A stretch of 64,000 nt of DNA from NCBI GenBank assembly GCA_944393405.1, contig CALYAC010000003.1, positions 1 to 64,000 of the forward strand. The letters are read 5' to 3'. The position numbers and the translations under genes are program-made. Shown here one piece after another: positions 37,222 through 45,887 of this stretch (position 1 is the first letter of the stretch; the number at the start of each line of letters is the position of its first letter). The notes under the pieces were generated by a model. It was not told where the DNA came from. It saw nothing but the letters and a program-made list of their open reading frames with translations, and searched no databases. This stretch comes from an uncultured Clostridia bacterium. Lineage in GTDB: Bacteria > Bacillota_A > Clostridia > TANB77 > CAG-508.

Positions 37222-38112
37222 TTATGCTCTTGGATGTGTTCTTTTATATATATCTCTTATTCCACTATCTTGAAATTGCATATATACTTGTGTTGAAGAA
37301 ATATCAGAATGTCCAAGCATTGTTTGTATAGCTTTTAGATCAGCCCCATTTTGAAGTAAATGAGTAGCAAAAGAATGTCTTAATACATGTGGTGTAATAT
37401 CTTTTGTTATATGTGCTTGTTCTTTATAGAATTTAACTATCTTCCAGAATCCTTGTCTTGTTAATCTTTTTCCATTTACATTAACAAAAAGAGCTTTCTC
37501 ATTTTCATCTTTAATCATTATAGGTCTTGCTTCATTTATATATTCTTTTAATGCTGCTATTGAAATTGATCCAAGTGGTATATTTCTTTGTTTATTAGCA
37601 GATCTACATGTAATAAATCCCTCTTCTAAATTTGCATCATCTACATCTAATGAAATAATTTCTGTAACTCTCATTCCTGTTGCATATGCTACTTCTAGCA
37701 TAGCTTTATCTCTAGTTCCTTTTAAGTCTACATCTTTAGGTTGACTTAATAAGTTTTCAACTTCTTCTGATGTTAATACACTAGGAACTCTTTTCTCTAC
37801 TTTTGGTGATTGAATATTCTCTGTTGGGTCATGTTTAATCTTTTTTACTCTAACTAGATATTGATAAAAAGATCTTATAGATGCTAAGCTTCTTGATATT
37901 GTTGATGTCTTTTTTCCTAAATCTTGTAAGTGTTTAAGATATTCATTAATCTTTTGAGAATCTACTTTTGCATAATTAATTTTATTTTGACTTACGTAAC
38001 TCTCATATTGGCGAATATCTCTACTATATGATTGTAGTGTATTACTTGATACTCTTTTTTCGTTTTGTAAAAAATCCAAAAATTGTTTAATCTGTTTTTC
38101 CATTTTTGCCAT
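37222..38112 (-). CDS. xerD: Tyrosine recombinase XerD
   Basis: 296 aa, normal length. N-terminal SAM-like domain (FLDFLQNEKRVSSNTLQSY). Catalytic residues visible: Arg in ATGMRVTEI, HVLRHSFATHLL, and the GHSDISSTQVYMQ block with the nucleophile Tyr. The start may be codon 1 or codon 4 (MEKQ). It resolves chromosome dimers. spoIIM lies upstream, as commonly seen in Clostridia. Confidence 0.92.
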   Translation of the reverse strand: MAKMEKQIKQFLDFLQNEKRVSSNTLQSYSRDIRQYESYVSQNKINYAKVDSQKINEYLKHLQDLGKKTSTISRSLASIRSFYQYLVRVKKIKHDPTENIQSPKVEKRVPSVLTSEEVENLLSQPKDVDLKGTRDKAMLEVAYATGMRVTEIISLDVDDANLEEGFITCRSANKQRNIPLGSISIAALKEYINEARPIMIKDENEKALFVNVNGKRLTRQGFWKIVKFYKEQAHITKDITPHVLRHSFATHLLQNGADLKAIQTMLGHSDISSTQVYMQFQDSGIRDIYKRTHPRA

Positions 38113-38246
38113 TACCCCTTCTTTTTTATAATATCCAATTGTTTTTGTAATTTACATAAACATCACCTATGTTATATCATAATTATTAGTAAATTGCAAA
38201 TAGATTTTTAATTTTTTTATATTTTTTGTCATTTTTTTGTATTATA

Positions 38247-38916
38247 TTAAATATAATTTATAGTTAACATAAGTATATTGGTTGATATATATGTTTCTAT
38301 TAATGATGAAATCGATAAAAATATAAATAATATGATTGATATTATCGTATGCCTTACAATCTCAAGTTTGATGTTTTCTCTTCTCTTATCTTTCATTATA
38401 GATTTATATAATCTAATACAGCTAATTGTCATACAAATTATCACTGGAATAAATATCAAATTTTGTAAAAAGATTGTAGAAAGAGTAAAAATAATCCCTT
38501 TTTGTACTCCGAAGAACACTTATTGCAGCTGATATAGTATATCCTATACAAAAACTTCTGTAAATTACTATTCCAAATACTATTGGTAGTCCTATAACAG
38601 TTGAGCCAATAAACCACATACTAATAATTAATATCAGATTATCTAATATACTTTTTTGCAATAATTCTATTTTATCAATATGATAACCTTCTTTTAAAGA
38701 ATCTATAAATTTGGTGATATATTCTTTTATTTCTGTTAACTGTGTTTCATTTGCATTATTTATAAATATTACTCCTAGAGTAACTCCAATAATAAATATA
38801 ATTATAACAAGTATATATGATTTTATGTTCTTATACAAATGTTCCAATATAATATTTCTTATATTGTTTTTTCTTTTATGTTTATCTCTATTATTTTCTC
38901 TTATCTTATTATTCAT
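38247..38916 (-). CDS. spoIIM: Stage II sporulation protein M, read through a +1 shift at CGG
   Basis: The zero frame from 38916 gives 135 residues: a basic N-terminus, a membrane segment (about 34-52), and the conserved GLPIVFGIVIYRSFCIGYTISAAISVL. The codon after VL is CGG (38509-38511), and the zero frame then loses homology. Skipping one base continues as GVQKGIIFTLS, then LQNLIFIPVI, the conserved second half of SpoIIM, to the stop at 38247. Total 222 aa (670 bases = 223 codons + 1), a normal SpoIIM length. SpoIIM acts in the DMP complex that drives engulfment during sporulation. Confidence 0.85.
38508..38511 (-). other. In-frame CGGA, +1 frame-change site in spoIIM
   Basis: Context is GTT CTT CGG AGT. 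Removing the C gives CTT GGA GTA, restoring the conserved ISVLGVQKG. The expected residue is Gly136. Confidence 0.8.
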
Positions 38917-39013
38917 TTTATCTCCTAAACATTAATTATTTATACATAATGTCTATTCAATAAAATAAATTTTAGAACTATATTTTAATAAATATAGGCA
39001 TATCACAAATTTA

Positions 39014-40207
39014 TTAACTTGCTGTTAGTTTACCATAAACTCCGCCACCACCGGACTTTATTTTTACATTTCCTTCTCTTGCAGCAATAACAGTATTTGC
39101 TATTTTTTCTCCAACTACTGCTTCTAAATCATCTTTTGATAATTTATGAAGTATTGTCATTTCAGTTTGGAAATTATTTAATAATTTATCTATTGTTTTA
39201 GGACCAAGTCCTGGCATAAAAGTAAGTGGTATTTGATATATATATGGAGGTCTAAAATCTGGACTTTTAGTTTGTTCCTTATCCTTTATAATTTCTATTC
39301 TATCAAAAACTCCCATAGTTATTTTACTACTATCACAATCTGGACATCTTGTAATTGGTGCTTTGCCTTCTATTGGTTTTCCACATTTTTCGCAAAATGT
39401 TCTATGATATTTTCCAAGTTTTGGGTCTAATCCATAATTTGCTAAAATTTTTCTTCCATCTTCATTTTTTAAAGCTTTTATAACTTCTTTAAAACTTATT
39501 CCATCTAATAACATCTTATTATATTCTCTTGCTATTTTTGGAAGAGAATGTGCATCTGAATTAGTTAAAAATGTACGTGTTTCAAGTTCAGATATTTCAT
39601 CTGCTAAAAAAGTGTCCGAGCTTAATCCAAGTTCTATGGCAAAAATTTTATCAAATTTTTCTTTAAATATTCTTTCTAATCTACTTGTACAATTTCCATA
39701 AAAGCTTTTATGTGGAGTAAATGCATGCGCAGGTATTAATACTCCATTGTATTTTTCTACAATATCAACTAATTCATAAGCCGATATATCTGCTCTTTGA
39801 GAGCTTAATGTCATATTATGTATATGCATTGACATTTCATTAGAAAATCCTTTAATATCTTTTAGACTTGGAAAATAACATAAGTTATGAGCACTACCTG
39901 TTTTTCCCTCATCATTTATTTCTGAAGTTTCAATCTCACTTCCTAATATTATACATACCTTATCTTTATATATTATTCCTCCATCAGTTATCTCATATGC
40001 TTCACCAGTTTTTAAAAAGTTTTCTATATCTTCTATTACATATGGTGATGCACAATCAATAATACCTACTATATCAATTCCTTTTCTTTCAACACATTCT
40101 TTTGCTATGTTTGCAAAATTTAATGATCTAGCTGCTGTTATTTTTATAGGTTTTCCATTTTCACTTCTTCCTATATGTACATGTAAATCTGCAAAAATCT
40201 CATTCAT
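39014..40207 (-). CDS. Endonuclease Q family protein
   Basis: 397 aa. A PHP-type phosphoesterase domain first (FADLHVHIGRSENGKPI, later AHAFTPHKSFYG and LTNSDAHS), then a zinc motif FCEKCGKPIE...CPDCDSSKI, then a helix-hairpin-helix-like end (LTFMPGLGPKTIDKLLN). This is the EndoQ layout, a nuclease cutting 5' of deaminated bases. The family is better known from archaea and is also found in some Bacteria. Confidence 0.88.
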   Translation of the reverse strand: MNEIFADLHVHIGRSENGKPIKITAARSLNFANIAKECVERKGIDIVGIIDCASPYVIEDIENFLKTGEAYEITDGGIIYKDKVCIILGSEIETSEINDEGKTGSAHNLCYFPSLKDIKGFSNEMSMHIHNMTLSSQRADISAYELVDIVEKYNGVLIPAHAFTPHKSFYGNCTSRLERIFKEKFDKIFAIELGLSSDTFLADEISELETRTFLTNSDAHSLPKIAREYNKMLLDGISFKEVIKALKNEDGRKILANYGLDPKLGKYHRTFCEKCGKPIEGKAPITRCPDCDSSKITMGVFDRIEIIKDKEQTKSPDFRPPYIYQIPLTFMPGLGPKTIDKLLNNFQTEMTILHKLSKDDLEAVVGEKIANTVIAAREGNVKIKSGGGGVYGKLTAS

Positions 40208-40256
40208 TTGTTTTTTTCCTTTCTAATGCTATATTTTAGTATTAATCATTTTTACT

Positions 40257-40718
40257 TTATTTTTTTATGATATTTCTAATCATTTTTATAAATTTCTGAT
40301 ACCATTTATCTTTGGTTAAATTTATAAGTTTATTATCATCTTTTTCTTCTGTTACTCTTTTATTATTAGAATAACTTGTTTCTTTTGGAAAATTATAATA
40401 TGTATCATTATAATTTTCTTTAAATTGTTTCTTCTTTTTCTGTTCTTTCTTTAAAAATGAAATCTTTTCTTTGTTTTTTATAATTCTTCTTTCTTCTTCT
40501 GTTGCTAAGTAATCAGTATATATAACTGATAATATTTTTTCTGTATCTTCAAGTAAGTCAATTTCTTCAATATTTTCAGTATCTATTTCAAACTTATATG
40601 ATGTATCCATATTATTTTTAATAACATCAATAAAATCTTCTGGTATTTTTTTCTTTAGTTCTTCTGGTAATATTTCAATTAGTTTATATACTTCCGTATA
40701 TGCCTTCTTATCTATCAT
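40257..40718 (-). CDS. Uncharacterised charged protein
   Basis: 153 aa. The first half is acidic and helical (LIEILPEELKKKIPEDFIDVIKN), a type seen in small proteins of Firmicutes accessory regions. The second half is a lysine-rich tail. It begins 15 bases downstream of the end of the repeat helicase gene and probably shares its transcript. Function unknown. Confidence 0.55.
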   Translation of the reverse strand: MIDKKAYTEVYKLIEILPEELKKKIPEDFIDVIKNNMDTSYKFEIDTENIEEIDLLEDTEKILSVIYTDYLATEEERRIIKNKEKISFLKKEQKKKKQFKENYNDTYYNFPKETSYSNNKRVTEEKDDNKLINLTKDKWYQKFIKMIRNIIKK

Positions 40719-40732
40719 TAGTTTTACCTTTC

Positions 40733-43700
40733 TTAATTATTAATTTTTCTTGCTTCTTCAATTGCTTTTTCTAATTGACTTAGTTCTATTCTTACATCTT
40801 CATTGTCTAATACATGAACTCCTACTGATTTTTTCATTCTATTTATAACTGCATTTGACATTCTCATTTCTTCGAATTGTCTTAATACAATAATTTGTTC
40901 TTTATATTTAATATATTCTTCTGGTAAATCGTCAATATCTATCCCGTTTGCATGCATCAAATACTTTTCTTAATTCTGATGATTGCCATAATGAATATAG
41001 TCTTACTTCTTCTTGTTGTGCTTCTGTTAGTTCATTCAGCTTTAACCTTTTTCCATTCTTGCTATAATTTGCCTTTGGCATTTTTCCCTCATGCTCTTTA
41101 AACCAATCTACCATTTTCTCAAATACCGTTTTTTCTACCAATCCTAATCTATGGTTTCTTAATTCTTGTATTTGCTCTTTATATTTAGTATATTCTTCTG
41201 GCAATTCATCAATTGGTATTCCTATGCACGCTTCCAATGCTTCTCTTTCAGGTGAATTTCTCCATCTTTGATATAATCTTGTTTCATTTAGTTCATCTAT
41301 TGTTAATTTTCCATCTTGCTTTCCTTTAGATGAAATATTTCCCCTTGGCAAATTATTTTCATGCAAGTTTAACCATTCTATTATTGCTTCATACGTTGTT
41401 CTTTCTTCTAATCCATATGCTCTTAAAGTAGCAATTTTATCTCTATATTCAGTATATTCTTCAGGCAGTTCATCAAGAGGAATCCCCTTACATTCTTGAA
41501 GAATTCTTCTTTCTTTTGATCTATACCATTTAGCATATAAATTAACTTCATTAATTTCTTCTTCTGTCATTTCATTTCTTACAAGAGTTCTTTTGTTTTT
41601 ACCAATAGTGGCTCTTGGTTTTTCTCCATTATGTAAATTCATCCATTCAATTAATTCTTCTGTTAAATCTCTTTCTTCGATACCTAATCCCCAATTTCTT
41701 AGGATTGCAATTTCATCTTTATACTTAATAAATTCTTCTGGTATATTATCAAGTGATATTCCGTTTACATGCTTCTAACGCTTCTCTTTCAGGTGAATTT
41801 TTCCACCTTTGATATAAATTTCTTTCTACTAGTTGTTGTTCTGTTAATTTATCTTTTGGTACTGTTTCTCCATTTGCTCTAAATGTACCTTGTGGCATTT
41901 TTCCATTATGATCTTCTAACCATTTAAACAACTCACTACATACGGGCTCTTGACTTAATCCTAATCCGTACTCTCTTAATCTAGCTATTACATCTTTATA
42001 TTTTAAATACTTTTGTGGTAATTCATCTATTGGGATTCCGTCTGCATGCCTCTAATGCCTTTTTTTCTTTTGATTTTCCCCATCTTTGGTATAAAGCAAC
42101 TCCTTCTTTCTGTTCTTCTGTCATTTCACTTCTCTTTATGTTTCTACCATCTTTACTTATACATGATAATGGCATTTGTCCATCATGTGAGTCTAACCAC
42201 TGTATGATTTGATCCACTAAAGAAGGCTCTGGAAGTCCTAATCCACGGTTTCTTAATTCTTGTATTTGCTCTCTATATCTAATATATTTTTCTGGCAAAT
42301 TATTAAGCGATGTTCCGTTTACATGCTTCTAATGCTTTTTTCTCTGGAGCATTTCCCCATCTTTGGTATAGATTCTTTTCAAATCTCTCTTCTTCAGTTA
42401 ATTCACTAACTTTTTTATTTTTTTTGCCTAAGCTTCCTCTTGGCATTTGTCCATCATGTGAGTCTAACCATTCTATTATTTCTTCATATGGTGTTGGTTT
42501 TCTTAATCCTAATCCATATCCTCTTAAGATTTCTATTTGATCCCTATATTTCACATATTCTTCTGGCAAACTATCAAGTGGTATTCCCACACATGCATCT
42601 AAAGCTCTCTTTTCTTTTGTTCTTCCCCATCTAGCATATAAATTTTTTTGATATATTTGATCATCTGTCATTTCTTCTACAGTTAATGTTCTTCCATTAA
42701 CTGTTATACTAGATGATGGCATTTGTCCATCATGCGTATCTAGCCATTCTATTATTTCTTCATATGGAGTTGGTTTACTTAAACCTAATCCATATTCTCT
42801 TAAAATCTTTATTTGTTCTCTAAATTTTACATACTTTTCTGGAAGTTCATCAAGAGGTATTCCTATGCATGCATTTAGTGCTAATCTTTCTGGTGATTTT
42901 CTCCATCTAGCATATAAGTTTACTTCCGCATTTTCTTCTTCTGTCATTTCTTCTACAGAATATCTTTTACCATCTTTTCTTATATTTACCCTAGGCATTT
43001 TTCCATCGTGCGATTCTAACCATTCTACTATTTCACTAAATGTAAATTTATTATATCCAAGTTCTTCGCCAATTTCTCTTAAAATATCTAATAGTTCTAA
43101 TTCCTCACTAGTAAAATTAAATAACTTATATGAACTCTTATTGCCTGTCTTTTCAATAGCATGTCCTAATTCCATAAAAGTATCTAGTTGCCTTAACCAG
43201 TTATTAACTGAATCAATTATTACTGTTTCTTCTGCATTTTTATCTGATGATAAAACTCTACCTATTTGTTGTTTATATAGTATTGAGGAGTCTGTAGGTC
43301 TAAATTGTACTTCTCCATCTATACCTTCAATATGCCTTCCTTCATTTAACATATCTACACAGAATAATAAATTTAATGCATCTCCATTTTCTCTTGATTC
43401 AAACTCTTCTATTGTTTTTCTATTTTCAGCAGCAGTCTTTCCAATACCATCATTATTTGTTATCACATAATCAGCTCTTATATTTTTATTTACTTTACCA
43501 AAGATTTCTTGTGCCTGTCTCATTTTTTCAAACATTTCTTCTCTATTGCTACAAAAAACAATATATTTTCCATTTTTCTTTTTCATTGCTTGAGCCATTA
43601 CATCTTGAATCCCAGGGGCATTACTTATTATTGAGCTTAGTTTTTCATATTTTTCTATAAGTTTTCCTTTTCTTTTTTCATCTTCTATTAAATCTATATC

Positions 43701-44309
43701 TTTCTTTATATTATTAGCATATTCTTTAAGTTCAGAAATTACTCTTACATATCTTGCACCATTTAGTACTACTTCTCCCTCTTTTTCTCCACTTAAAGCT
43801 TCTGTAAGACTCATCTCATATACAACACTATCTCCAAATTTTTCATATGCCATATTTCTTTTATCAGTTCTCTCAGGTGTTGCCGACATTCCTATAATTT
43901 CTGCATCAGGATTAGCTTCTAATAATTTATCTATATCTTGTTCCCATTTCTCTGCACCCATTCTATGTATTTCATCAAATACAATAACATCAGGTTTAAT
44001 ATTTCTGTTACCAAGCATCTGTAATGATTGATAGGTAACTGCTCTAAAATTTGGCATTGTTTTTTTATTTACTTCTTTTCCATTTAAAATATATGTACTT
44101 ATATATTTTTTCATTTGATTTATTATTGCTAAATTAGGGCTTACAAATAATACCTTTTTATCTGGATTATCCTCAATATATTTAAGCACAGGAAAACTCT
44201 TCCCACATCCAACTGGGAATACATATGCAGCTTTTTTATTTTTCTTTAATGATTCTTTCATTAATTCATAAGTTTTTTGTTGGTGCTTATAAATTAGATC
44301 TACTGCCAT
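40733..44309 (-). CDS. SF2 helicase with eight C-terminal repeats, read through four +1 shifts at CGG
   Basis: Residues 1-420 form an SF2 helicase: Walker A PVGCGKSFP, Walker B DEIHRMG, SATPERTDKR, and the C-lobe with QQIGRVLSSD. From about 425 come eight repeats of about 91 aa (core EWLxxHDGxMP, then NLYxRW, ExxALxAC, GIPxDxLPEEY, LRxYGLG), similar in layout to helicase-associated domains. The zero frame ends after residue 664. In-frame CGG codons at residue borders 664/665, 756/757, 848/849 and 1120/1121 each need a +1 change, and each restores Cys-Lys/Arg-Gly of the repeat. The whole spans 1190 aa (3577 bases = 1191 codons + 4). No other stop or shift occurs. A paralogue without CGG lies at 55.1 kb. 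Confidence 0.8.
40943..40946 (-). other. In-frame CGGG, fourth +1 site of the repeat helicase
   Basis: Context is TGC AAA CGG GAT. Removing the C gives AAA GGG ATA GAT, restoring CKGIDIDDLPEEY. The zero frame stops three codons after CGG. Confidence 0.8.
41760..41763 (-). other. In-frame CGGA, third +1 site of the repeat helicase
   Basis: Context is TGT AAA CGG AAT. Removing the C gives AAA GGA ATA TCA, restoring CKGISLDNIPEEF. The zero frame stops three codons after CGG. Confidence 0.8.
42037..42040 (-). other. In-frame CGGA, second +1 site of the repeat helicase
   Basis: Context is TGC AGA CGG AAT. Removing the C gives AGA GGA ATC CCA, restoring CRGIPIDELPQKY. The zero frame stops four codons after CGG. 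Confidence 0.8.
42314..42317 (-). other. In-frame CGGA, first +1 site of the repeat helicase
   Basis: Context is TGT AAA CGG AAC. Removing the C gives AAA GGA ACA TCG, restoring CKGTSLNNLPEKY. The zero frame stops three codons after CGG. Confidence 0.8.
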
Positions 44310-44393
44310 ATTCTTTCTCCTTTGCTTTAAAAATCAAAACAAAAGACTGGTATAATTATTTTTTATCCAATCTTTTGTTTACCTCTCATATAT

Positions 44394-44615
44394 TTATAAT
44401 TCCATCTCGTCTTGAATTTCTTGCACTAATTGAGAAGAATCAATTGAAGTTTCTTCTTTTGTAGCTTTTGCCATTTCCTCCTTTTTAGCAAGTTCAGCTT
44501 CTCTTATTCTTACATATAAATTTCCTGCTGTTTTTATTCCCTTTATTGTATCTTTTACACTTAATTCATTAAATTCATTTGATGCTCCAGTAATACTTCC
44601 CATTAAACCACTCAT
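44394..44615 (-). CDS. Small helical protein upstream of the repeat helicase
   Basis: 73 aa. A glycine-rich start (SGLMGSITGASNEF) is followed by an acidic/lysine helix. It overlaps the previous gene by the usual ATGA-type four bases, so the two are translationally coupled. No family is recognised. Confidence 0.55.
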   Translation of the reverse strand: MSGLMGSITGASNEFNELSVKDTIKGIKTAGNLYVRIREAELAKKEEMAKATKEETSIDSSQLVQEIQDEMEL

Positions 44616-45157
44616 ATCTTAATTTCCTCCATATTATTTACAAAATCTTTAAATTCGCTTAAATATCTATTATCTTTATCTTTTAGATTTCTAAATTCTA
44701 ATAAAACCAATGCCTCATCAGGTTTAAAAGCAATTCTTTCAGGTCTATCTAAAAGCATTCCTCCAAATTGATCAGTAAGTTCTAATATATCACTTTCTTT
44801 TTCCCTTGGTGTTAAATCTGAATATCTATTAACACCTTCACAAATTCTGCAAAATCTTTCACTAAATCCTAATTTAGATAAATATTCTGCTCCTTCTTTT
44901 GCAAATAATTTAATTTTAGATAAATCTTTAGGAAGTAAATCTTTTTTACAGCTCCACAACAAACTTGCAGTTATGACTTCATTTTTATCTACATCTAAAT
45001 TTGCCATATCTATAAATAGTTTCGTAAGCAAAGTCTTAAATACAACTGAATTATCATAAAAGATACCAGTTTTCTTTTGTAAATAAAATACAATTTCCAT
45101 CTTTTTTATCCAGTCTTTTTCAGATAGGATATAATCTGCAAATGTTTCTGTGCTCAT
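44612..45157 (-). CDS. Uncharacterised protein, first gene of the helicase operon
   Basis: 181 aa, soluble and helical, with ITASLLWSCKKDLLPKDLSK and RICEGVNRYSDLTPREKESD. The ALLxxCxK...GxxRY pattern faintly resembles HD-like stress proteins, but no His-Asp motif is seen. A good AAGGGGG ribosome site precedes the ATG. The following small gene and the repeat helicase lie downstream in the same direction. Confidence 0.6.
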   Translation of the reverse strand: MSTETFADYILSEKDWIKKMEIVFYLQKKTGIFYDNSVVFKTLLTKLFIDMANLDVDKNEVITASLLWSCKKDLLPKDLSKIKLFAKEGAEYLSKLGFSERFCRICEGVNRYSDLTPREKESDILELTDQFGGMLLDRPERIAFKPDEALVLLEFRNLKDKDNRYLSEFKDFVNNMEEIKI

Positions 45158-45295
45158 GTTTCTTCCCCCTTAACCATTAAGGTTTATCCTTTTGTTAATG
45201 CTAGCATTATATATTCATATTATATTCTAAGAAAACCTTATTTTCAATATTGTTACACAAATGTAATATACTTGTAATGTAATTGTAATACTTCT

Positions 45296-45871
45296 TTAAT
45301 TATTATCATATATTTCTAAATACATTTGATAATTCTTTAATATTTTTCTCACATAATTGCTAGTTTCTTTATATGGTATATTTTCTATATCTGAGCCATC
45401 TTTTTTTATTATTCCATTTTTAATCCATTCTTCAACATTTCCAAGTCCAGCATTATATGCTGTTACAGCTAATATAATGTTTCCATCATATAATCCTAAT
45501 AAATACGATAAATATGCTGTTCCAAGTTTTATATTAGTTTCTGGATCATATAAATCATATATTTCTACAGATTCATTTGAAATAATATTTGATTGTTCTA
45601 AAGCTGTTTCTTCCATCAGTTGCATAAGCCCTCTTGCATCACTTGCGGATTTTACTTCTGGATTAAAATTACTTTCCGCTTTTATCATTGCATATACTAA
45701 ATATTTGTCCAAATTATTCTCTTTTGAGTATTTTTCCACATATTCAGAATATTCTGTCGGATATATTTTTTTAAGTATAATTTCTGGAATATTAAAAACT
45801 CTAAATATTATAAATATAATTAATAAAAATATAATTAAGATTGTTAGAATAGTAATTGTCTTTTTAGCCAT
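45296..45871 (-). CDS. Lytic transglycosylase (SLT type)
   Basis: 191 aa with an N-terminal membrane anchor (about 5-25). The catalytic Glu is in MIKAESNFNPEVKS, followed by SDARGLMQLMEET and the late TAYNAGLGNVEEW motif. It cleaves peptidoglycan glycan strands at the membrane face. It is 16 bases downstream of polA. Confidence 0.92.
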   Translation of the reverse strand: MAKKTITILTILIIFLLIIFIIFRVFNIPEIILKKIYPTEYSEYVEKYSKENNLDKYLVYAMIKAESNFNPEVKSASDARGLMQLMEETALEQSNIISNESVEIYDLYDPETNIKLGTAYLSYLLGLYDGNIILAVTAYNAGLGNVEEWIKNGIIKKDGSDIENIPYKETSNYVRKILKNYQMYLEIYDNN

Positions 45872-45887
45872 TTATTCTCTCCTTTGT

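Noticed and set aside
41749..42298. Separate small genes within the helicase region
   Set aside because: They are pieces of one repeat protein in successive frames and have no start or ribosome sites of their own.
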